A stretch of 64,000 nt of DNA from Eggerthellaceae bacterium (GTDB lineage: Bacteria; Actinomycetota; Coriobacteriia; Coriobacteriales; Eggerthellaceae): NCBI GenBank assembly GCA_022791455.1, contig JAAVZC010000007.1, positions 62,001-126,000 of the forward strand, read 5' to 3'. The notes under the pieces were generated by a model that saw only the letters and a program-made list of their open reading frames with translations, was not told where the DNA came from and made no database searches. The position numbers were made by a program, and so were the translations under genes. The first letter of the stretch is position 1, and every line of letters begins with the position of its first letter. Positions 27,611-36,033 of this stretch are shown here, one piece after another.

Positions 27611-28606
27611 ATGCTGAGCCCCCAAGATTTGAACGCAGAAGAAGTGGCATCGCGGCTGCACATTGGCCGCAACGCCGTCTACGCCCTGGCGAAGTCGGGC
27701 GAGCTGCCTTCCTACCGACTGGGCCGCAAGCTCCTGTTCTCTGCCGCCGATGTAGAGGCGTACCGCGAAGGGAAGCGGACGTTCGGCGCTGCAGAGCCAA
27801 GCGAAAATGCGCCGGGGAAACTCGGGGCCGCTCCTTCCCCCGCCCTGCTGAACACCACCGCCGACGCAACGGCCGATCTTCCCAGCCGCCGCGCAAAAAG
27901 CGCCGGCGAGCCTCTGGCCATTGCCGGGCTGGGCATTCCCGCCGATCTTTTCGTGGAGCGCCTGGAGCAATCGGGCATCCGCGCCCGCCGCCTGGGGCTC
28001 GAAAGCTACACGGCGCTGGTGGCCCTTTACGAGGGCTCGGCCGATGCGGCGCTCGTGCACTTGTACGACCGACGCACCAACAGCTACAACGTCCCCTACG
28101 TGCAGCGGCTGGCACCGGGCCTTCCCGTTGTGGTGTATCGCCTGGTGGAACGGTGGCAAGGGTTCGCCGTTGCCCCCGGAAACCCCCTGAACCTGGCCTC
28201 TTGGGGCGCGCTTCTGCGCGACGGCGTACGCCTGGCGAACCGCGGACTGGGCTGTGGCTCGCGCATCCTGTTGGATGAGAAGCTGGTCTCTATGGAGGCG
28301 AATTTCGCTACCGTTGCCGGCTACGACCATGTTTATCCCAGCGGGCTGGCTGCCGCCGAGGCGGTAGCCGCCGGCAAAGCCGACGTGGCCGTCATCGGCG
28401 AGCAGGTGGCTGCCCAGGTCACTGGCATCGATTTCATCCCCCTGCAGAAAGAGCAGGTAGACCTGGTGGTGTCGAAGGCCCCAGAGCGGCGCTTCGCCCT
28501 GCGCGCGCTGCGAGAAACCCTGGCCAACAGCGCCTTCCAGGCGGAGTACGCCCGCATCGTCCACGGCAACGCCGCCCGCTTCGGCAGCATCGTCTACGAG
28601 TGCTAA
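27611..28606 (+). CDS. Excisionase-type HTH plus PBP-like domain regulator
   Basis: A 331-residue protein. Residues 1-55 form an excisionase/MerR-like helix-turn-helix (LNAEEVASRLHIGRNAVYAL, then PSYRLGRKLLFS). From about residue 95 it carries a periplasmic-binding-protein-like domain (PF12727 type: SYTALVALYEGSADAALVHL and YPSGLAAAEAVAAGKADVAV). It has no signal peptide, so the PBP-like domain is cytoplasmic. Such fusions resemble ModE/MoeA-associated molybdate or pterin sensors; with many Mo enzymes nearby, a Mo-responsive regulator is the best guess. An ideal AAGGAGG precedes the ATG, and TATAAT lies at 27584-27589. Confidence 0.82.
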   Translation: MLSPQDLNAEEVASRLHIGRNAVYALAKSGELPSYRLGRKLLFSAADVEAYREGKRTFGAAEPSENAPGKLGAAPSPALLNTTADATADLPSRRAKSAGEPLAIAGLGIPADLFVERLEQSGIRARRLGLESYTALVALYEGSADAALVHLYDRRTNSYNVPYVQRLAPGLPVVVYRLVERWQGFAVAPGNPLNLASWGALLRDGVRLANRGLGCGSRILLDEKLVSMEANFATVAGYDHVYPSGLAAAEAVAAGKADVAVIGEQVAAQVTGIDFIPLQKEQVDLVVSKAPERRFALRALRETLANSAFQAEYARIVHGNAARFGSIVYEC

Positions 28607-28648
28607 AAGATGCGCGCGGACAGATCACCGGCCCGTATACAGTTTTGC

Positions 28649-28695
28649 GTACACTGTGTACACGAAATTTTAAAACTCTCTGTACATCATGTACA
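28649..28695. promoter_or_regulatory. Two tandem TGTAC palindromes between convergent genes
   Basis: GTACAC-T-GTGTAC (28649-28661) and TGTACAT-C-ATGTACA (28681-28695) are perfect dyads with centres 33 bp apart, each followed by CACGAAATT. The position between two gene ends is odd for operators. They may mark a small unannotated transcript or a lost gene. Confidence 0.5.
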
Positions 28696-28808
28696 CGAAA
28701 TTGGAATATGCTCTCTCCATCATCTATGATTGACAAAGCAGGTGCCGAAAGGGCAACTCGCCACGAACCACCAGTTGGGAATGGTTTTCGCGGATGGCGA
28801 AAGCTCTC

Positions 28809-31286
28809 TTAATACCGTCGATATGTCCTGAACGAACGCAGACGGCAGGCCGACAGGGCGAGCGCGACAGCTGCAGCGATGGCCGTTATGGCAAGGGCAG
28901 TGAAATCTGCAGCACTCGTATCGCCCGTCTGGGGAAGTGCCGCCGCAGCATCCGCGCCCTCGTCGGCCGCCTCGTTTCCCGAAGGCTCCGAGCCGGATCC
29001 GCCTTTGTCGGGTTCGCCTGCATCCCCCTCCGACGCGTCTCCGCCTTCGCCGTCGGGTTCGTCCGCAGGGGGCGCCCAGCCGTTGATCTGGCCATTGTTA
29101 ACAAGCACGCCCCGGGCTACGTCGAACCGCGCGCCATCGCGCACGTTGATGATCCCGTTATTCACGAGCGTTCCCTCTACCACAATTGCGCCGTCAAGAT
29201 TGATGGTGCCATCATTGGTGAGCGTCACCCCTGCGGGCACGGTGAGCGTGGAGCCCTCCGGCACAAGCACCGTGGCCCCTTCGGGCACATCTGCATCGGT
29301 GTTCAGCGTCACCGAATCGCCATGAAGCTGCCCGCTATCGCCCATAATCAGAACGCCGGAAGTGAATCCCTCAAGGGGAAGCGGCTCGGAAGTATCCCTA
29401 TTAACGGCGGAATTGAGCACGACGAACGCATTGCCCGTACCACTTATGCTATGGGCACGGATGCCTGCGGCAAAGCCCTCTCCTAGGCCGTCGACAGGCT
29501 TCCCTTCCGCAACCAGCGTGCCACCTTCGCACGCAATCTGGCCACCGGCAATTCCGACAATGCCCTGCGCTTTCACGGTGCCACTTTTAATAGTAAGGGG
29601 ACCAGGGGTGTCGCCGCCCGTCACGTCGTACATTACGATGGCCTGCTGGCCATGGGTTGCCAGAGACCCGTCGCCCTCGATGGCGACGGCGGCCACGTTC
29701 AGCTCAAGCCCCACGCTACCGCTCAGGCTGCTGTTACCTTTGAGCACGATGCGCGCGGGCTCGTCGCCCACGCCACCCACATGCAAGCCAACCTCTCGTT
29801 CACCCGAGGCGATGGTGACGTTGTCCAAAACAATCGTGAAGGGCTCGCCAGCCGTTGCCGGCGTTGCCACAATGCTCCCTGTTGAGCCATCGGGGTTGGT
29901 CACGATGTAGCGCACGGCAGCGTTATCTCCCCGAACAAAAATCCCCTCGTCCCAATCGCTCGGAACAGTTACCGTGGGAGGATCCCCCGCGAACACGCCG
30001 CTTCCGTCTATATACTCGCCAAATGACATTTGGATGGTGCCCTGATTGTCTATCGAGCCGTTATTGGTCAAATCACCGCTGCCCTCCACAACACCCCGGT
30101 TGACCAGCGAACCCTGCACGGTCAAAGAGCCGTCATTCACCAGCGTGCGATCTGCAGGCACCGTCAAGGTAGTGCCCGCGGGAATCGTGAGAGCAGTTCC
30201 GCTGGGAACGGTTACGTCGGCCGCAAGCGTCACGTCTTGCCCGCGAACGGTGCCCGTCTTGCCCACCACCAGAATGCCGCTCGTGAACGACGGGAGATCC
30301 GAGGACGGTGCAGCTGAATTCACCTGCACGTAGGCTCCGCCGTTCGAGCCGCTGTCAAAGGCGCTCGAATCGAAAAGGCGCAGGCCGAGCGAGTCTCCCT
30401 GGACCACAATGCTGCCTCCTTCGGCGATCAAGTGCCCCGTAGGAGTCACGTTAATGCCGAAGTCGCCACTAGCACGCAGCGTTCCTCCCGTTACGACGGC
30501 CGTCCCCGAAAGGACGAGTCCGGAGGCCTCCCTCGCTCCTTTTGCCTCAATTTCACCGCCGGAAAGAATCAGGGATCCGCCTTCCCTCAGCTGTATGGCC
30601 GAGGCGCTCGTGCCGCCGGAGGCCATCAGCGAACCACCCGTTACCTGCAGCTTGTCGCAGGTCATTGCCTGATAGGTCTGAGCCCCACCGTTTACCTTGA
30701 GTGCGCCCGACGCCACCCGCACCTCGGGGCAATCAAGCGCTGCCGCCGAGTAGCTAACCGCGCTCACCGTCGATCCGTCAACAAGCACGGAGCTATCGCC
30801 TTGCCCAAAGATACCGCTGCCAGCGTTGCCTTCGAAAGCCACAGATCCGCTTCCTTCGAAGGAAACTGCCGCGTTCGAAAGCGAAAGCCCCCGCGCGCCC
30901 GAAATGCTGCTATTTCCCGTCACCTGCACCACAAGGGCCGTCTTGTTCGCGAACTCAATCGCCACGCCGCTGGCACTTTCGGCGTCAATCTGCGCATTGT
31001 TCAGCACCAACCGCGCAGAAGCACCGCCCTGGGACGGAATGTATTGAACGGTGCCCGAACCCGCGCTCCACGTTTGGGCAGAAGTGGCGGAATCGATGGA
31101 TATGCCCGCCGAAGCAGCATCGACCTGCGCGCTTTCCTGCGCTTCCGGCTGGCCTTCCACTGGATCAGCCAAGGCGAAGGACGTGCTCAAACCCCCGAAA
31201 ACGCCAAAAGAGAGCAGCATCGCGGCTAGAAGCGCACCCCCCATCAGGGAAATACGACGAAAACGGGAGGTGCGGACAGCAATCAT
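28809..31286 (-). CDS. LPXTG-anchored surface protein with beta-helix-like repeats
   Basis: An 825-residue secreted protein. The signal peptide is about residues 1-42 (basic start, then LMGGALLAAMLLSFGVFGG). The middle consists of two long tandem regions of short Gly/Val/Ser-rich strands (SLSLSNAAVSFEG, LILSGGEIEAKG, LTVPADRTLVNDGS) of the type that folds as a parallel beta-helix. The second region (from about 455) repeats the order of the first. The end shows an acidic Gly/Ser/Glu linker, LPQTG, a hydrophobic stretch and a basic tail, the classic sortase signal. AGGAG precedes the start at 31286. It is probably an adhesin; no sortase gene is nearby. Confidence 0.85.
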   Translation of the reverse strand: MIAVRTSRFRRISLMGGALLAAMLLSFGVFGGLSTSFALADPVEGQPEAQESAQVDAASAGISIDSATSAQTWSAGSGTVQYIPSQGGASARLVLNNAQIDAESASGVAIEFANKTALVVQVTGNSSISGARGLSLSNAAVSFEGSGSVAFEGNAGSGIFGQGDSSVLVDGSTVSAVSYSAAALDCPEVRVASGALKVNGGAQTYQAMTCDKLQVTGGSLMASGGTSASAIQLREGGSLILSGGEIEAKGAREASGLVLSGTAVVTGGTLRASGDFGINVTPTGHLIAEGGSIVVQGDSLGLRLFDSSAFDSGSNGGAYVQVNSAAPSSDLPSFTSGILVVGKTGTVRGQDVTLAADVTVPSGTALTIPAGTTLTVPADRTLVNDGSLTVQGSLVNRGVVEGSGDLTNNGSIDNQGTIQMSFGEYIDGSGVFAGDPPTVTVPSDWDEGIFVRGDNAAVRYIVTNPDGSTGSIVATPATAGEPFTIVLDNVTIASGEREVGLHVGGVGDEPARIVLKGNSSLSGSVGLELNVAAVAIEGDGSLATHGQQAIVMYDVTGGDTPGPLTIKSGTVKAQGIVGIAGGQIACEGGTLVAEGKPVDGLGEGFAAGIRAHSISGTGNAFVVLNSAVNRDTSEPLPLEGFTSGVLIMGDSGQLHGDSVTLNTDADVPEGATVLVPEGSTLTVPAGVTLTNDGTINLDGAIVVEGTLVNNGIINVRDGARFDVARGVLVNNGQINGWAPPADEPDGEGGDASEGDAGEPDKGGSGSEPSGNEAADEGADAAAALPQTGDTSAADFTALAITAIAAAVALALSACRLRSFRTYRRY

Positions 31287-31391
31287 GACTCTTCTCCTGT
31301 TGAGAGTATTACAGCAAGCCGTCATTTTACCATGAGCCTCATTGCGAGGTCGCCATAAAAGCCGCACCCAGAAACGCATCCCGCGCGGCGC

Positions 31392-31427
31392 GAAAAAGCC
31401 CCGCGGCTCGCGAGGAGCGGCGGGGCT
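31392..31427 (-). terminator. Intrinsic terminator of the molbindin gene
   Basis: On the minus strand AGCCCCGC, a short interior and GCGGGGCT are followed by TTTTTCGC. It lies 45 bp beyond the molbindin stop. Confidence 0.85.
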
Positions 31428-31471
31428 AAGCGTTCAGCGACGAAGGTCCGTGCCAGTGTTTTGGCGAAGAG

Positions 31472-31897
31472 TTACTCCACGCCCACCATCACGTCGGTGG
31501 ACTTCACGATGGCGAGCGCCTTCACGCCCTCCTTAAGGCCCAGGTTCTCGATAGCCTCGTTGGTGATGGAGCCCTTGATGCGGATGCCGCCGGCGGTCTC
31601 CAGGACCACGTGGCCGTTCACCGCGCCCTCGCGCACCTCGACCACGGTGCCAGCCAGCTGGTTGCGGGCGGACAGGCAGCTCAGGCGCTCCTCGCCGGTG
31701 GCGAACATCACAGAGGTGGCCTTCACAATGGCGAAGCACTCACGGCCGTACTCCAGGCCCAGGTCGCGGATGGCGTCCATGGTGATGTCGGCCTTCACGG
31801 TGTCGTTGCCCACCTTGATGGATACGACGCCGTTGACAGCGCCCTCGGCCACGTTCTCCACGGTGCCCTTCAGGATATTGCGAGCAGAAATCTTCAT
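31472..31897 (-). CDS. Molbindin, two tandem Mop/TOBE domains
   Basis: A 141-residue cytoplasmic molybdate/tungstate-binding protein. Residues 1-67 (MKISARNILKGTVENVAEGA, DITMDAIRDLGLEYG, ATSVM) are repeated at about 72-139 (LSARNQLAGTVVEVREGAVN, SITNEAIENLGL, STDVM). Di-Mop proteins of this kind store or buffer oxyanion for molybdenum cofactor synthesis. The start at 31897 has AAAGGAA upstream. Upstream lies an array of 10-bp repeats that could be regulatory. No modABC transporter is adjacent. Confidence 0.92.
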   Translation of the reverse strand: MKISARNILKGTVENVAEGAVNGVVSIKVGNDTVKADITMDAIRDLGLEYGRECFAIVKATSVMFATGEERLSCLSARNQLAGTVVEVREGAVNGHVVLETAGGIRIKGSITNEAIENLGLKEGVKALAIVKSTDVMVGVE

Positions 31898-32008
31898 GAG
31901 ATGAATTCCTTTCAGTTGGCGCCCGGCTCCCCGGGCGGTTCGTTGCAAGGAGAACTATAGGCTCCGCAGCCGTTGAGCTTGCCGCGAGGAGCGCTTCTCC
32001 ACACACCT

Positions 32009-32048
32009 CGTCCCGCTTCGTCCCGTACCATCCCGTTTCGTCCCGCCC
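32009..32048. repeat. Four 10-bp tandem repeats (CGTCCCGnnn) upstream of molbindin
   Basis: CGTCCCGCTT, CGTCCCGTAC, CATCCCGTTT and CGTCCCGCCC follow each other without gap. The 10-bp period puts every copy on the same face of the helix. They lie between molbindin (minus) and the sensor kinase (plus), 112-151 bp from the molbindin start, and look like an iterated protein-binding site. Confidence 0.6.
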
Positions 32049-32149
32049 AGCCCAACGCGGCTCTTATCGAGAAGCTGCGCGTATAACGAAGGGGTGGCAC
32101 TCGGGGGCTAGCGGCGGGCCGGTCGCGGGTCTTGCGCTATCATGGGACC

Positions 32150-33415
32150 ATGGACGAACTATTTATGACACGCCGCAAGATGACCGCCACCGACTGGGTG
32201 GTGGATGTGGCCATTGCGCTGGCCGCCTTCGGGTTCGGCTGCCTGCAGCTCTACCTCTCCGTGAACCTGCTGGTGCCAGACGAGGCCATGCGCCGCTTCT
32301 TGGGGATAGAGGCGCTCGTGCCCACCGCAAGCGCCTTCGCTGCCGTAGCTGTCACCACCTTGCCGCTGGCACTGCGGCGCAAATTCCCCTGGCCCGTCTT
32401 AGCGTTCGTGCTTTTCGCCTGGGTCTTCGGGCAAACCGCTTCTCAGGAAATCTCTCTTTCGATTGTGGGACCGCTGGTGGCCCTGTTCACCGTGGCCTAT
32501 CACCGCAGCCGCGCCGAGGCCATTGCTGCCGCCTGCTTCGCCGCCCTGTTCGTGCTCATCGTGCCCACGGCCATGCGCCCTTCTTACCTGGTGCAGCTCA
32601 CCCTCATCCAGAACCTGGCGCTGTTGGCAGCCGCCGCGCTGGCCGGGCAGGCCATGCAGCTGAACCGCGCCTACGCTGAAGAGGCCGAGGCGCGCGCTCT
32701 TGCCGCCGAGCGCAATCGCGAGACGGAAGCGCAGCGGCGCGTCGAGGAAGAGCGGGTGCGCATTGCCCGCGAAGTGCACGACATCACCGCCCATTCCCTT
32801 TCTGCCGTGAGCATACAGGCGGCCGTGGCGGAGCGCATGGTGAAGACCGATCCCGCTGCCGCGGAAGCCGCCATCCAAGAAGTGCGCGCCACCGCCAAGA
32901 ATGCGCTCGCGGAAATGCGCGCAATGGTTGGCGTGCTGCGCAGCGGCGAAGAAGGGCCCGAGACCTCCCCCACCGCCGGCAGCGATCGGCTGCCGGACCT
33001 TCTGGCATACCTGGAGGGAGCCGGCATCGAGGCGCACCTGGACGACGAACGCTACAACCGCGCGAGCGTTCCCGCCTTCATCGACGTGGCCCTGTTCGGC
33101 ATTGCCCGCGAGGCCTGCACCAACATCGTGCGCCACGCCCAGGCCACCCGCGCCACCATCACTCTAGCCTGCCAGGAGAAGGACGGTCAACGCCAAGTGG
33201 TGCTGGTTGTGCAGGACAACGGGACCGCCCCCAAACCCGCTCGCATCGAGACGAGCGGCCACGGCCTGAAGGGCATGGAGGAGCGGGTGCGGCTTCTGCA
33301 CGGAAACTTCCAAACCGGCATCGGCAGAGACGGCGGCTTCGTCGTGAAAGCAACGGTGCCCCTCGGCGCAGAAGGCCCGCAGAATGGCACAAGCCCCAAT
33401 TTGCCAGACAATTAG
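32150..33415 (+). CDS. Sensor histidine kinase, NarX/LiaS (HisKA_3) type
   Basis: A 421-residue membrane kinase. Four to six hydrophobic segments fill residues about 15-165 with no large extracellular domain. A coiled coil (EEAEARALAAERNRETEAQR) follows, then the phosphoacceptor box RIAREVHDITAHSLSAVSIQ and a HATPase_c domain with VQDNGTAPK and GHGLKGMEERV. It is followed nine bases later by its response regulator. The start is uncertain: ATG at 32150 and at 32168 are both possible and neither has a strong ribosome site. The signal is unknown and may be membrane stress or a redox cue. Confidence 0.88.
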   Translation: MDELFMTRRKMTATDWVVDVAIALAAFGFGCLQLYLSVNLLVPDEAMRRFLGIEALVPTASAFAAVAVTTLPLALRRKFPWPVLAFVLFAWVFGQTASQEISLSIVGPLVALFTVAYHRSRAEAIAAACFAALFVLIVPTAMRPSYLVQLTLIQNLALLAAAALAGQAMQLNRAYAEEAEARALAAERNRETEAQRRVEEERVRIAREVHDITAHSLSAVSIQAAVAERMVKTDPAAAEAAIQEVRATAKNALAEMRAMVGVLRSGEEGPETSPTAGSDRLPDLLAYLEGAGIEAHLDDERYNRASVPAFIDVALFGIAREACTNIVRHAQATRATITLACQEKDGQRQVVLVVQDNGTAPKPARIETSGHGLKGMEERVRLLHGNFQTGIGRDGGFVVKATVPLGAEGPQNGTSPNLPDN

Positions 33416-33424
33416 GAGAACCCC

Positions 33425-34132
33425 ATGGCCGACTACGAAGAAGAGCCCCTGCGCATCCTGGTGGCGGACGACCAAGACCTGGTACGCCGCGGGTTTCAGG
33501 TGATCCTGGACTCCTACCCCGGCATTCAGGTAGTAGGGCTCGCCCGCGATGGCGAAGAGGCCGTAGACCTGGCCCAGTCCCTCAAGCCGGACGTGGTGCT
33601 GATGGACATCCGCATGCCCCGCAAGAACGGCATCGAGGCCACGCGCGACATTACCCACAACCCGCTCTTGCGCCGCACCCACGTGCTGGTGCTGACCACC
33701 TTCGACACCGACGAGTACGTTTACGACGCGCTGGCGGCCGGCGCCTCCGGCTTTCTGCTCAAGGACGTGGACCCCGACGAGATTGTGGACGCCATCCACG
33801 TGGTGGCCCAAGGGGAAGCGCTCATCCAGCCGAAGATCATGAAGCGCCTGGTAGAGACCTTCGTGGCCTCGCGCCCCCAGTACGGCGCCGCCCGCGGCAC
33901 CACCCCCGCCGAGCTGCGGGAAAAGCTGGCAGACCTCACCGAGCGAGAGCGGGAAATTCTGCTGCTGGTGAGCCGCGGCCTGAACAACGAGGAAATCGGT
34001 CAGGAACTGTTCATCTCCCCCGCCACCGTGAAAACCCACCTAGCGCGCATCATGAGCAAAACCGACGCCCACGATCGCGCCCAACTGGTGGTGTTCGCCT
34101 ACGAAAGCGGCCTCAACAAACCAACTCAGTAG
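33425..34132 (+). CDS. Response regulator, NarL/LuxR family
   Basis: A 235-residue protein. The receiver domain (residues about 9-125) has the acidic pair in VADDQD, the phospho-acceptor Asp in VVLMDIRMP, the switch Thr in LTTFD and the Lys in FLLKDVD. The C-terminal LuxR helix-turn-helix shows LTEREREILLLVSRGLNNEE and LFISPATVKTHLARIM. It is cotranscribed with the kinase just upstream and overlaps nadE by 7 bp tail-to-tail. It is the likely output of the HisKA_3 kinase. Confidence 0.95.
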   Translation: MADYEEEPLRILVADDQDLVRRGFQVILDSYPGIQVVGLARDGEEAVDLAQSLKPDVVLMDIRMPRKNGIEATRDITHNPLLRRTHVLVLTTFDTDEYVYDALAAGASGFLLKDVDPDEIVDAIHVVAQGEALIQPKIMKRLVETFVASRPQYGAARGTTPAELREKLADLTEREREILLLVSRGLNNEEIGQELFISPATVKTHLARIMSKTDAHDRAQLVVFAYESGLNKPTQ

Positions 34133-34944
34133 AATTTCGCTTGCGGATAGGGCGGCTCCAGGGCGCGTTTGAATTCGTAGGATTTGGCGCGGGCGAGAAG
34201 GTTGCGAGCGCGGACGATGTCCATTTCTGCCGCGGCGGCCGCCTCTTCAAGAGAGGCGCCTTTCTCGACGGCGCTGATGAGCAGGCGATCAAGCGTGTCG
34301 TAGTCGATGCCGAGGCTGCGCTCGTCGCTCTGACCCGGCGCCAGCTCGGCGCTCGGCGGCTTCGTGAATACGCGAACGGGTATGGGGCCCTCGTGGCCCA
34401 GCTCCGTGCCCCGGCGGTTGCACCAGCGGGCCATGGCGTACACATCGGTCTTGTACACGCCTCCCAGCGGGGCGAAGGCGCCGGCCGTGTCGCCGTACAG
34501 GGTGGAGTAGCCCATTTGCGCTTCGCTCTTATTGCCCGTGTTCAGCATCATCCAGCCGTGCGTGTTCGAAAGCGCCATCAGGCATATCATGCGGCACCGC
34601 GCCTGGGTGTTCTCGGCCGCCAGCCCCTTCAGCTCCCCCCCGCAAGCGCGGGCAAGCACATGCTCGAAGGCCTCAAACGGCTCGCAGATGGAAATGGACT
34701 GGGTGGAAATGCGCAGGTTGCGCGCCAATTCCTCCGCATCGTCCACCGAGTGGTCGGACGAATAAGGCCCCGGCAGCAGAACGCCGTGCACATGCTCTGG
34801 CCCCAGCACATCGGCGGCCATGACCGCCACGAGCGCCGAGTCCATGCCGCCGGAAAGCCCGATCACCACATCGGTGAACCCCGCGGCGCGAACATATTTT
34901 CCCAAAGCGTCAGCGCAGGTGCGATACATCTCTTCAGGCTTCAT
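34126..34944 (-). CDS. nadE: NAD+ synthetase
   Basis: A 272-residue cytoplasmic enzyme that amidates deamido-NAD with ATP. The PP-loop is GLSGGMDSALVAVMAADVLG (about 29-48) and NTGNKSEAQMGYSTLYGDTA is the conserved substrate loop. No glutaminase (CN-hydrolase) domain is present, so it is the ammonia-dependent type, though an external amidotransferase could help. GGAAGGA precedes the start. It is convergent with the response regulator. Confidence 0.95.
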   Translation of the reverse strand: MKPEEMYRTCADALGKYVRAAGFTDVVIGLSGGMDSALVAVMAADVLGPEHVHGVLLPGPYSSDHSVDDAEELARNLRISTQSISICEPFEAFEHVLARACGGELKGLAAENTQARCRMICLMALSNTHGWMMLNTGNKSEAQMGYSTLYGDTAGAFAPLGGVYKTDVYAMARWCNRRGTELGHEGPIPVRVFTKPPSAELAPGQSDERSLGIDYDTLDRLLISAVEKGASLEEAAAAAEMDIVRARNLLARAKSYEFKRALEPPYPQAKFY

Positions 34945-35025
34945 TCAGGCATCCTTCCCACCGGGAATCGTTGCCCTCCAGTATGACGCATCATTGTTTC
35001 GGGAGCATTGCAAAGCCGCAACAGC

Positions 35026-35121
35026 GAGACAAAGGGACACTCCTAATGTCTCATTTCCTATCTAGACATCAAGCTCGCGGCAATAGCCAGAAATGAGACA
35101 TTAGGAGTGTCCCTTTGTCTC
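35026..35121. repeat. 31-bp perfect inverted repeat with 34-bp spacer
   Basis: The left arm 35026-35056 (GAGACAAAGGGACACTCCTA then ATGTCTCATTT) and the right arm 35091-35121 are exact inverses. The inner part GAGACATTAGGAGTGTCCC resembles mobile palindromes. The right arm supplies part of the hypB stop codon. It lies between nadE and hypB, and a mobile hairpin or transcript end is possible. Confidence 0.8.
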
Positions 35122-35665
35122 ATAGCCGGGCCAGAACCCACTCGGCCAGGGGCTCTACACCGGCGCCGGTAGTGGCGGAGGTGGGGAAAACGGCCGCTTG
35201 AGGATAGCGGTCCGCCAGTTCTTGTTCCAGGGCGGAACGGTCAAAGCCGATGCGCGGCGCCAGGTCCATCTTGTTCAAGGCAATGGCGCGAGCGTGCTGG
35301 GCCGCAGCAGCGGGCGTCTGGCCCTGCAGCACTTCGGCGGCCGACACCAGCAGCAAATCGAGGGGCGCACTCTCCAGCGGAACTTCCGCAATTGCCAAAT
35401 CAAGCCGCGCGAGATCCAGCTGGCCGAGGGCACTTTCCCAGTCGCCTTCGCCCTGCCCGGCAACCACAACGGCCGGCACGCCTGTGGCGACGAACTTCTC
35501 GGCATCCGCATCGGACGCATCGCGCCCCAGCACCACGCCCACGTTCAGCTGATCACGCAGCGCATCGATAAGCGCCATGATGAGGGAGGTCTTCCCCGCA
35601 TGGGGCGTTGCCGCCACGGTCAGCAGCGCACAACCAGCCTCCGCCGCCCTCTCCCGGCCGTCCAT
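35120..35665 (-). CDS. hypB: HypB-like GTPase (nickel insertion)
   Basis: A 181-residue P-loop GTPase of the HypB/UreG group. The Walker A region reads ATPHAGKTS (variant of GSPGSGKT), and the guanine motif is NKMD. It is shorter than typical HypB and lacks the N-terminal CxxCGC and histidine-rich tract. It follows hypA with a TAATG overlap, so HypB rather than UreG or a cobalamin GTPase is favoured. The role would be Ni delivery to [NiFe]-hydrogenase. No hydrogenase structural genes are in the window. The stop codon lies within a mobile-looking inverted repeat, so the original C-terminus may have been altered. Confidence 0.8.
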   Translation of the reverse strand: MDGRERAAEAGCALLTVAATPHAGKTSLIMALIDALRDQLNVGVVLGRDASDADAEKFVATGVPAVVVAGQGEGDWESALGQLDLARLDLAIAEVPLESAPLDLLLVSAAEVLQGQTPAAAAQHARAIALNKMDLAPRIGFDRSALEQELADRYPQAAVFPTSATTGAGVEPLAEWVLARL

Positions 35666-36033
35666 TATGCTTCGTCCTCGGAATCGGGAATGTCCACCTC
35701 GATGGACTCAATTTGCAGCTCGCGGCCGGCAATCATCTCGGCCATCACCGAATCGCATTCCGGACACGCCCAATGAAACTGGTCGTGACCGAACTCCAGC
35801 CCGCACTCCAAGCAACGGCTTCGCGGCGCAATGGTGTTCACCGTCAGCTTCGCATCTTCCAAAAACGGATCGCCCTCACAGAGCGCCTCCCATGCGAAGA
35901 AGAGGGCGTCTTGCAACGCCCCCGTCATTTCACCTACCGAAAGGGTGATTCCCAGCAGCTTGGTGGCGCCAGCCTCCTGCGCCACCGGGCGCACCGAGTC
36001 CAGCACCCCGGAAACAATGCCCAGCTCGTGCAT
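35665..36033 (-). CDS. hypA: Hydrogenase nickel metallochaperone HypA
   Basis: A 122-residue protein. It starts with the nickel-binding MHE, and the zinc site is two CxxC pairs, RCLEC and ACPEC (about residues 74-92). A long acidic tail (VDIPDSEDEA) follows. It sits inside the tat-hyp operon, overlapping tatC by one base upstream and hypB by one base downstream. Tat-exported [NiFe]-hydrogenases need both systems, which explains the grouping. Confidence 0.93.
   Translation of the reverse strand: MHELGIVSGVLDSVRPVAQEAGATKLLGITLSVGEMTGALQDALFFAWEALCEGDPFLEDAKLTVNTIAPRSRCLECGLEFGHDQFHWACPECDSVMAEMIAGRELQIESIEVDIPDSEDEA

Noticed and set aside
28600-28812. 70-codon plus-strand frame after the HTH/PBP gene
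   Set aside because: It overlaps palindromes and the end of the opposite gene, and has no ribosome site or similarity.
35120-35665. hypB-like gene considered as UreG or a cobalamin-synthesis GTPase
   Set aside because: It is directly coupled to hypA and no urease or cobalamin genes are near, so HypB is the simpler reading.
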